Source: Ryuthela nishihirai (Eukaryota > Arthropoda > Arachnida > Araneae > Heptathelidae). From it: a stretch of 64,000 nucleotides of DNA. The notes beneath the pieces are model-generated. The model saw only the letters and a program-made list of their open reading frames with translations. It was not told the origin of the DNA and did not search any database. This document shows, one piece after another, positions 56,687 to 64,000 of the stretch. Location of the stretch: the NCBI GenBank assembly GCA_038380435.1, contig JAWZYU010000001.1, positions 17,402,001-17,466,000 of the forward strand. Direction: 5' to 3'. How positions within the stretch are numbered: the first letter of the stretch is position 1; each line of letters begins with the position of its first letter. Both the position numbers and the translations under genes were made by a program.

Positions 56687-57092
56687 CCCTCAAGCAGCTG
56701 CCAAAGTAGGTCTGAGAGGATGGCAGGACCGCAGCAGAAAAACGACACACACATTTAATCCCAGATCCAAATGTAAAAAAAATAAATAAATACCCACTCA
56801 AGCAGCTGCTTGCCACAGAGGTCTGACAGGAGCCTGTCAGTTTATATGCCAGAGTAGAAGGTCTGAGAGGATGGCAGGACCTCAGCAGAAAAATGACACA
56901 CACATTTAATCCCAGATCCAAATGTAAAAAAACATAAATAAATAAATACCCCCTCAATCAGCTGCTTGCTACAGAGGTCTGACAGGAACCTGTCAGTTTA
57001 TATGCCACAGTAGAAGGTCTGAGAGGATGGCAGGACCTCAGCAGAAAAACGACACAAACAGCCATGCATTACCCGGGGCTCGAACCAGGTTA
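56685..57092 (-). mobile_element. Three SINE-B copies in tandem
   Basis: Units near 56685, 56775 and 56945. The first two share the same odd head junction (TTTAATCCCAGATCCAAATG), so one arose by tandem duplication. The third has a normal B-box complement (CCCGGGGCTCGAACC). All point the same way. Confidence 0.85.
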
Positions 57093-57568
57093 CTGAATGA
57101 AAATTACTGAAAATCGAGTTTTAAAAAAGATTTGCATGTCATCTTTAATTTATCTTCAGTCACATTTTTCCATTAAATGCTTACGTTAGAAGTTATAATT
57201 TCGAATTTTGATTACAATTAACATAGCATGGAGATCAGCTTATATTTTTGTACTGGAATGTACATCCCTTTTTATTTTTGATTTCCGTCATTCATAATCG
57301 CAGTTAGATTTAATTATCAGCTATAGTTTTTGCACCCAAAAGAGTTATAATTTATTTATTTATTTGTTTTCTAATCGTCGTCTGCTTTAAGCTATTTATT
57401 TATTTAAAGTGTGATTACTTTTAAATATTGCTACAATCTGGGCCATCCCATCAAATGGTTTCAAACCTTGTTTTTAGTGCTGTGATTCGAACAGCACGAG
57501 TATTTTGAAAAAAAAAGTGCAACGCAAGAGAGTGTGAACTATTTCTAGAGTTGCTGATGTTACCTAAG
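57093..57568. other. AT-rich spacer
   Basis: No recognised gene or repeat. Confidence 0.45.
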
Positions 57569-57578
57569 GATAAGGGTT

Positions 57579-57942
57579 GGGTTGTTTTACCTCTGAGCGG
57601 CACTTTTTTGCACACCATGGGCTAAATGGCCAGTCACATGGACCCCGAAGGCTAAGAGATGGTTGGGGGAGGGGACCCACTGGAACAGTTGTTGGGAGAC
57701 AGATGGTAGCCTCCCGTCAAGGCCATCCAGCGTGTTCTTTAACGTGCACAGGGTATGGCTCTCCCGCACACGGGGCCACGGCTTAACGTCCCATCCGACG
57801 GACGGCGGCCTTTCCAAGCCCATCGGTGTCCCCTACTGACCGTGGGCAGGGTGGGGAATTTTGCGGAGATAAATCTCAACGCTGACCCAGCTGGGACTCG
57901 AACCTGGGAACTACAGATTACGAGTCTGGCGCGCTACCGACT
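57579..57942 (-). mobile_element. SINE-A, head slightly truncated
   Basis: TSD GATAAGGGTT (57569-57578, 57943-57952). The head ends at GCGCGCTACCGACT. Confidence 0.9.
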
Positions 57943-58000
57943 GATAAGGGTTCTTTACCCCAAGGATAAGGGTTCTTAGGCTTTTCGAAAAGAAGTAGGG

Positions 58001-58268
58001 CAGGCTCAAGGAGAGGGAAGGTGTCTACCTCCCCCGTTTCAAAATGCTAGTAAAGGTAATAGAGATAAAAATTGCTAAACATACGTATATTGCATGCATT
58101 TCTCGAGAACTGTTTTAAAGATCTCTGAAACGAAAGGGAAAGTTATACTACCATGAAAATCCAGTCTCTTGTTTTCACTCCCCCCGCCCCATTTTGTTTT
58201 TTCTGGCTCGATTTAGTTTCTTGTCCCCCTCCCTCCTCCCTTTTGCTTTTCTGGATCAGGGCTTGAAT
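58001..58268. mobile_element. Relative of the hAT-like element at 14123
   Basis: Shared phrases with 14123-14741: GTTTCAAAATGCTAGTAAAG-like start, GGGAAAGTTATACTA, AAAATCCAGTCTC and C-rich ends. The right end TCTGGATCAGGGCTTG resembles that copy's right terminus. No clear TSD. Confidence 0.65.
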
Positions 58269-58736
58269 TAAAGAATGAGATACTGGAATTTATGAAATGT
58301 AGTTGTGAAAGAATATTGCGGTCTGAATAATGTTAACACTTTGGTAATGCAAAACTGTTATTTATAGTTCAGCATTTTTATTACTGAGTTGTAATTTGTG
58401 CAATTTTTGTTTTCATAAATACTAATTTTTTTCTAAACGTAGAAAAGTGCGATTCACCATATTTTGAATATTCTAGATGAGGCTTATACGTTTCTTTTTT
58501 TCAATACTTTTGTCCAACCTTTTAAGTTTTTTGCACAGCGTTTTAAAAAAATCGTGTTCGTTAATTAGCAAAAGTATATTTGACTCTGTTGCATTTATAT
58601 TTTAATTGACATTTAAGAGCTTGATTTCTACTGATTATTTCAAGAAGCGTTTCCTGATTGTTTTTACTTTTAGATAAAAAAAAACGTAGCAAATACGTTG
58701 TAATAGTTAAAATTAAATGAATATATCATATCACAT
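58269..58736. other. AT-rich spacer
   Basis: No recognised feature. Confidence 0.45.
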
Positions 58737-58746
58737 TAAGAAATAG

Positions 58747-59106
58747 AACGGGGGTGGCTCAGTCGGTAGGCTCGTAATCTGTAATTTCCAGGTTCGAGTC
58801 CCAGCTGGGTCAGCGTTGAGATTTATCTCCGCAAAAATTCCCCGCCCTGCCCACGGTCAGTAGGGGACACCGATGGGCTTGGAAAGGCCACCGTCCGTCG
58901 GATGGGACGTTAAGCCGTTACCCCGTGTGCGGAGAGCCATACGCTGGATGGCCTTGACGGGAGGCTACCATCTGTCTCCCAACAGCTGTTCCAGTGAGTC
59001 CCCTCTCCCAACCTTCTCTGAGCCTTCGGAGTCCATGTGACCTGGCCATTTAGCCCATGGTGTGCAAAAAAGTGCCGCTCAGAGATAAAACAACCCAACC
59101 CATCCC
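58747..59106 (+). mobile_element. SINE-A with small internal deletions
   Basis: 10-bp TSD TAAGAAATAG (58737-58746, 59107-59116). It lacks part of the head (GCGCGCCA) and the CTGTGCACGTTAAAGAACA segment of the body. Confidence 0.9.
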
Positions 59107-59407
59107 TAAGAAATAGAAACTAAATTTACCGCATGTATATATTAAAATAAAAACTCTTTCTGTTGTAATTTTTATTTCTATGAACTCATTATTAACTATT
59201 ATTACTATTGTACATTAAAAGATTAAACTCCTGGTGAAAACGAAGTTGTTTTTTCGGGAGAAAAATCGTAATCCCAAATATTGAATAATATAGTACGATA
59301 AAGATTAAAAAAAAATAAATATTTGCGGCCGTCTCAGATAAAAACACTAATGTGATCTGAATCAAAAAAAAGCGGCAAATGACTAACTTTTAATAAATTC
59401 ACCGAGG

Positions 59408-59610
59408 AAAAAAAATACCCCTCAAGCAGCTGCTTGCCACAGAGGTCTGACAGGAGCCTGTCAGTTTATATGTCATAGTAGAGGGTCTGAGAGGATGGCA
59501 GGACCTCAGCAGAAAAACGACACAAACAGCCATGCCTTACCTGGGACTCGAACCCAGGTCCCTTAGATCAATAGCCAAGTGTGCTAACCACTCGGCCATC
59601 GGACGGCTGT
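59408..59610 (-). mobile_element. SINE-B, full length
   Basis: AATACCCCTCAAGCAGCTGC at the left; B-box and A-box complements CTCGAACCCAGGTCCC and GCTAACCACTCGGCCA at the right. Confidence 0.9.
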
Positions 59611-59726
59611 AATTCACTGAAGAAATCTACAAATCAACTATAGTCGTGAGTACAACCTATTAGTTCCTTACCCTGTCATCCCATCTAATCCCGCCCTTCA
59701 GCAGTAACATATCCCCTTCTTTACCA

Positions 59727-60508
59727 TAGGGGTTGGGATTGACTCAATCGGTACCGTAATAAGCCCATAATCTGTAGATCCCAGACTCGAGTCCCACCTG
59801 TGCCACCAACATTGAGATTTATCTCCGCAAAAAACCCACCCTGCCCTTGGTGATGGTCTTGAAAAGGCCGCTGTGTATCGGATGGAACCGAAAGCCTCGG
59901 ATCCATGTGCAAGAGAGCCATATCCTGTTCAGGTTAGGGGCGGGGGTGGCTCAGTCGGTAGCGCGCCAGGCTCGTAATCTGTAGTTCCCAGGTTCGAGTC
60001 CCAGCTGGGTCAGCGTTGAGCTTTATCTCCGCAAAATTCCCCGCCCTGCCCACGGTCAGTAGGGGACACCGATGGGCTTGGAAAGGCCGCCGTCCGTCGG
60101 ATGGGACGTTAAGCCGTGGCCCTGTGTGCGGGAGAGCCATACTCTGTGCACGTTAAAGAACACGCTGGATGGCCTTGACGGGAGGCTACCATCTGTCTCC
60201 CAACAGCTGTTCCAGTGGGTCCCCTCCCCCAACCTTCTCTGAGCCTTCGGGGTCCATGTGACCTGGCCATTTAGCCCATGGTGTACAAAAAAGTGCCGCT
60301 CAAAGGTAAAACAACCCAACCCAACTGTTCAGGTTAAAGGGCATGCTAGATAACCATGACGGGAGGCTCTCATATTTCTCATAACACCTATCCAGTGATT
60401 CTCTTTTCCCAACCCTCTAGGCACCCTAGAGGTCTTTGTGACCTGGCCTTTTGACCCATTGTGTGCAAAATAAATGCCGCTTAGAGGTAAAGCAGTCCAA
60501 CCTACTTC
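59727..60508 (+). mobile_element. Old SINE-A split by a young SINE-A
   Basis: Head and body 59727-59936 (GGTTGGGATTGACTCAATCG to GAGCCATATCCTGTTC). Body and tail 60325-60508 (CATGACGGGAGGCTCTCAT to GCCGCTTAGAGG). Confidence 0.8.
59937..60324 (+). mobile_element. Young SINE-A nested in an old SINE-A
   Basis: Perfect 12-bp TSD CTGTTCAGGTTA (59925-59936, 60325-60336). Confidence 0.94.
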
Positions 60509-60879
60509 ATTACCATAACGAGACGAAATTATTCGAATTTATCACTACTCTTTTCCTGGCCTTTTGCCTCGATATCGACTTTCATTCTTACTTCCCCGTA
60601 AAGATGCTATTTTAAGTAAATGAAAAGAATTGATAAAAGAATGGTACTTGAAATAACAGAAACTCGAGTTAACCTCAGCACAGAGAAACAGAAATTAACC
60701 TCATTTAATTATCAGCTGTAGTTTTTGCACCCAAAAGTATAATTGTATTTACCTGCCTTGCATTCACTCTTATGTGCAATTGAGATTAAATCTCTCCTAA
60801 GCAGAGTCCACATTACGGAAATAATATTTTATTGCTCTTGCGCCAAAAAACTCCCAAACAAACAATTTGCTGCCTAATG
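60509..60879. other. Spacer
   Basis: No recognised feature. Confidence 0.45.
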
Positions 60880-60881
60880 TA

Positions 60882-61355
60882 CAGTCGCTGAAAAAAGTAT
60901 CCTAACACTATGGTTGATTACAGAATTCAGAAAAAATATCTGGCAACGATATTTTTCAGAAATGAGTGATCTGGCAACCTTCGTGTCACGTGATTACAGA
61001 ATTCTGGAAAAATATCTGGAGCATGTACAGCACCTGTACACGCTCCAGTTACCGTTCACAGCAAACTGGACCGTGTGCAGTTACTGCACACGCTCCAGTT
61101 TGCTGTGAACGGTAACTGCACACGCTCAATATTTCCGTGAGTGAGCCCACACGATCTAGTATCAAAATAATATGACCACCTACAGTCGCTCAAAAAAAGT
61201 ATCCTACCACTATGGTTGATTACAGAATTCAGAAAAAATATCTGGCAGCGATTTTTTTAAAAATTAGTGATCTGGCAACCTTCCTGTCTGGCAACCTTCG
61301 TGTCACGTGACACGAAGGTTGCCAGATCACTAATTTTTAAAAAAAATCGCATCCA
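60882..61355. mobile_element. MITE-T composite
   Basis: CAGTCGCTGAAAAAAGTATC after TA at 60880-60881. It carries the GTGTGCAGTTACTGCACACG palindrome and an internal CAGTCGCTCAAAAAAAGTAT at about 61184. The last arm fades after ACTAATTTTTAAAAAAAATC. Confidence 0.82.
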
Positions 61356-61636
61356 GATAGTTTTTAAGAACTGAAATAAATTGATTTCGGACAATTGATG
61401 TTGATTTCTGTTTTCCGCTGATTTTCTGCAGATAAACTTCATTTTTATTATCTAAAGTTTTGTGTTGTAACTGCCTGCATGGGACACCTCCGAAAATATT
61501 TATAAGAAAATGAAGTTAAAATAATAAAAAAACTCTTCATTTTAATAATTTTTAATGGTTTTTGCTCTCTTCTACAAAACCGAATTCGATAAGTGCCATA
61601 AACTTTATTGCTCCTACGCGTCCTCTCCCCCTTGCA

Positions 61637-61642
61637 TCAGTC
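61637..61642 (+). promoter_or_regulatory. Possible internal promoter initiator of the LINE
   Basis: TCAGTC, an arthropod-type initiator, lies 140 bp before the ORF1 ATG, near the point where base composition changes. Many TATA-less LINE promoters start at such a site. Weak evidence. Confidence 0.3.
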
Positions 61643-61778
61643 CGTCGTGCTTTACACAGTGTCTTGTGTAGAGTGAGCTGGCTAAAATCAATTAAGCACC
61701 TGGACTTTAGGGCCCAATTTGTGCATCTCCCATTAGTGGTTCCCGCCGTTGAACTTGTGAGCCAAAACTCTCTACACA

Positions 61779-62861
61779 ATGAATTCATTGTGCTACAGCT
61801 GTGGAGAAACAATTGCTCCTAATGCCGACCATATCCTATGCAGTGGATGCAAAGGGAAACTGCATTTTGGGTGCTCTGGCACAACGGAGAGAAACTATAA
61901 AAAGATGACTCAAGAGAAGAAAAAAACGTGGCTCTGTACTGACTGCAAATTAAGCAGGACAAACAACAGGCCCGTTTCAGATAAAGAAAACAGAGATAAT
62001 ACGCCTCTAAAGAATAGCACACGTGTATCACCCTCACCGACATCGAATAACAATAGTAACTATAGCCAGGAGACATCCTTGGGTCACCGCTCCTCTAAGA
62101 CACCTGGAGAAGGCTGTAACACTAATAGTATACGGCCCCCGTCTTCGGCGCAACAAGAAACTAGAAACTTTCAAACATTACTGAATGAAATAACGCACTT
62201 AAGAAACGAAATCAAAGACTTAAGGCATTCAGTAGAATTTTTCTCATCTCAATATGATACACTATTGAATAAATTTCACGAATATGAAGCGACGCAACTA
62301 GACACTATGAGTAAACTAGCTACCATTGAAACTACATGTGCAGATCTCACTCAAGAGAATACGGCTCTAAAGTCGCAAATTAATGATCTTGAACAATACG
62401 GCAGAAACCGAAATATCGAGATACATGGCATTCCAATGGACGACCAGGATGAGAAAGAAAATCTAAATCAGATAATGATCAACGTTGCAGAAGCGCTAGA
62501 TATAAATAATTTTAACATTGATCAACTTGAAGCCTTACATAGACTGCCAACAAGGAACAAGAAAAAAACACCTGCGATTATTGCCCAATTTAAATCTAGA
62601 AACGAACGTGAACAATGGATGTCAAAAAAGAAATCGAAAATCTTTGCCAGTAACGTTATTGATGACGCTAAAAAAACGCCAGTGTATATAAATGAAAATT
62701 TAACTCCAATAAACAGAGAACTTTTCTGGAAAGCGAGGTGCCTGGCCAAATCAAAAAATTTTAAATACGTCTGGTTTCGGAACGGGAAAATCATGATGAG
62801 AAAAACTGATGGTGACAGCGTAATTCGAATTGATATGCAAACGAATTTCGACGAATTTTAA
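61779..62861 (+). CDS. LINE ORF1 protein: PHD finger, coiled coil, FP/L1-ORF1-like domain
   Basis: This 360-residue protein probably binds the retrotransposon RNA and packages it for reinsertion. Residues 5-56 form a C4HC3 PHD finger (C5, C8, C21, C24, H29, C32, C53, C56). Residues 57-124 are a Ser/Asn-rich linker. Residues about 125-206 have the heptad pattern of a coiled coil, suggesting oligomers. The segment that follows (YGRNRNIEIHGIP, 207-219) and the C-terminal part (VYINENLTPINRELFWKARC, then FKYVWFRNGKIMMRK) match the FP-type/L1 ORF1p-like nucleic-acid-binding domain common in ORF1 of arthropod LINEs. The ATG at 61779 is the first in frame and places the first zinc ligand at residue 5. 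The stop TAA is at 62859. No damage is visible. Domain names are from family knowledge; the RNA role is inferred. Confidence 0.88.
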   Translation: MNSLCYSCGETIAPNADHILCSGCKGKLHFGCSGTTERNYKKMTQEKKKTWLCTDCKLSRTNNRPVSDKENRDNTPLKNSTRVSPSPTSNNNSNYSQETSLGHRSSKTPGEGCNTNSIRPPSSAQQETRNFQTLLNEITHLRNEIKDLRHSVEFFSSQYDTLLNKFHEYEATQLDTMSKLATIETTCADLTQENTALKSQINDLEQYGRNRNIEIHGIPMDDQDEKENLNQIMINVAEALDINNFNIDQLEALHRLPTRNKKKTPAIIAQFKSRNEREQWMSKKKSKIFASNVIDDAKKTPVYINENLTPINRELFWKARCLAKSKNFKYVWFRNGKIMMRKTDGDSVIRIDMQTNFDEF

Positions 62862-62905
62862 ACGGGAAATATATTGTTTATTTGCTCCACCTTATTTGTT
62901 CTGCC

Positions 62906-64000
62906 ATGGCGACTTTTCATTTTGATGACTTACCAACATTTGATCACAACGAAAATGTCCTGTGCGACTATGAAGAAGTTCAGAAATGGTTCTTGACTAG
63001 TAAATTATGTTATGAATCTGATGAACATTTAAGCTTTCTGCATGTGAACATTCGAAGTCTGAAAAAAAACTGGGATACTCTCTGTGTTTATCTTAAAGAT
63101 ATCTTGAATTTCTTAGATATTATTATATTAACAGAAACTAACATCCTCAGCACGGATGCTCCATTGTTCAATCTAGAAAATTTTAATCAACTTTTTACGA
63201 GAACTCCTGGTGCGTTTGAACATGGGATTCTACTTTTCTTCCGCGACACATTATTAGTCAAAACGATACCTTCACTTGTAATCCCTGCTGAAACACTGAA
63301 TATAAATATCTACAAGGGTAATTTAACTTTCAATTTACTTGCTATTTACAGATCACCAAGCTCGAACATTAACACTTTTCTTTCTAATCTCAAAAATTGG
63401 TTCGAAACAACTGATAAACATCGCAATCAAATACTAGTTGGAGACTTTAATTTAGATATCAAAAATATCAAAAAACACGGAGTTGCCAAATACGTAGAAT
63501 TGTTAACCGAGTTTGGTTTCTCACCTATTATTACTGGTATCACCAGGGAAGACATCATTGGTGACTCTCTTTCTCAGACATGCATTGATCACATTAACGT
63601 CCGACTTGACATTAAACTCGACACAAATTCAATGATTTTTGGCAGTAGGATCGCAGACCACTACTTAATCGCGGCAATTTGCGGGGGGAAAAAACTAGGG
63701 AATTCGTCCAATCACACTAAAAAGCTAGACAGCAATTTTAACACGAAAACTATCTTAGATCATAAAAACATATGCAAAGAAATAAGTCTAACAGACTGGC
63801 TGGACAGAGGCACTGGAAACGAAACCCCAAATTCAGAACTAATAGACGTACTTTATGAAACATTCATAAAAAAATATATGGCGATTGTCAACAATAACAA
63901 AATTAATAAACTATCGGATGGCTCAAAAATGAAACAACGAAATTGTAGCAAAGACTGGATAAATCAGGAAATAATAAACTTAATACGTAAAAGAGACTCG
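62906..64000 (+). CDS. LINE ORF2, N-terminal APE endonuclease (partial)
   Basis: 365 codons are open from ATG 62906 to the window end; the reverse transcriptase should follow outside. The apurinic-like endonuclease nicks target DNA to prime reverse transcription. Its motifs occur in order: HVNIRSL (N48), LTET (E77), IYRSPSS (Y148), GDFNLD (D180, N182), TCIDHI (D228, H229) and ADHYLI (D251, H252). All the expected catalytic residues are present, so the domain may be active. The start codon is 44 bp after the ORF1 stop, so ORF2 is probably translated by reinitiation. CR1/Jockey-like order is suggested; the clade is not fixed. Confidence 0.9.
   Translation, partial: MATFHFDDLPTFDHNENVLCDYEEVQKWFLTSKLCYESDEHLSFLHVNIRSLKKNWDTLCVYLKDILNFLDIIILTETNILSTDAPLFNLENFNQLFTRTPGAFEHGILLFFRDTLLVKTIPSLVIPAETLNINIYKGNLTFNLLAIYRSPSSNINTFLSNLKNWFETTDKHRNQILVGDFNLDIKNIKKHGVAKYVELLTEFGFSPIITGITREDIIGDSLSQTCIDHINVRLDIKLDTNSMIFGSRIADHYLIAAICGGKKLGNSSNHTKKLDSNFNTKTILDHKNICKEISLTDWLDRGTGNETPNSELIDVLYETFIKKYMAIVNNNKINKLSDGSKMKQRNCSKDWINQEIINLIRKRDS

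Larger units (their letters stand above)
61610..64000 (+). mobile_element. 5' part of an apparently intact non-LTR retrotransposon
   Basis: A GC-richer 5' leader starts near 61610 after AT-rich flank. It is followed by ORF1 and, 44 bp later, ORF2, which is open to the window end. No stops or frameshifts were seen. The RT part and 3' end lie outside the window. The RT fragments at 889-2345 and 6788-8244 may belong to the same broad clade, but the two regions do not overlap, so that cannot be tested here. Confidence 0.88.

Noticed and set aside
61552..61822. Paired 86-codon ORFs on both strands before ORF1
   Set aside because: They overlap the LINE leader and ORF1 start. Neither has domain features, and the ORF1 frame explains the coding signal.

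Overview
The window looks like gene-poor, AT-rich nuclear DNA from an animal. It is built almost entirely of transposable elements, many inserted into one another. I found no bacterial, phage or organelle features and no host gene that I can name. My best guess at the source is an arthropod, probably a spider. That rests on the Tc1, hAT and non-LTR content, the AT richness, and an uncertain memory that the dominant SINE is common in orb-weaver assemblies. Treat the taxonomy as low to moderate confidence.

Four repeat families make up most of the window; the names are mine. SINE-A is a tRNA-derived SINE of about 385 bp with a Met/Thr-like head, a GC-rich body and a 3' end of CAACCCAACCC type. 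About 30 young copies are present, many with perfect target-site duplications (TSDs), plus many decayed ones. SINE-B is a tRNA-derived SINE of about 205 bp with a Ser/Leu-like head and a tail of TATTTATTT type. MITE-T is a palindromic Tc1/mariner-like element with CAGTCGCTC termini and TA target duplications. MITE-C is a palindromic element of about 260 bp whose termini contain GGCGAAGCG and whose TSDs are about 9 bp.

Layout. From 1 to 9608 there is a near-identical duplication of at least 3.7 kb (copies 1-3709 and 5900-9608). Each copy carries a 3' fragment of a non-LTR reverse transcriptase split by a SINE-B. From 9.6 to 20.4 kb there are nested SINEs, MITEs, a hAT-like element and a broken Tc1 transposon (17947-19854) hit by two SINE-A copies. 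From 21.0 to 23.1 kb an old SINE-A has expanded inside its own body into a 73-bp minisatellite. From 23 to 36 kb there are SINEs and small DNA elements. From 36.1 to 39.1 kb lies a hAT-like element of about 3 kb holding SINEs and a 1.24-kb array of a 23-bp minisatellite. From 39 to 61 kb there are more SINEs and MITEs, including a 202-bp tandem array at 46.3-46.9 kb and four-layer nesting at 48.5-49.8 kb.

The only intact-looking protein genes are at the right edge (61.6 kb to the end). They are ORF1 (PHD finger, coiled coil, FP/L1-ORF1-like domain) and the 5' part of ORF2 (APE endonuclease) of a non-LTR retrotransposon that runs off the window. I did not find an undescribed cellular system. 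The most unusual items are the SINE-derived minisatellite, the minisatellite that is open in three frames, the DD36E spacing of the Tc1 remnant, and the composite MITE arrays.
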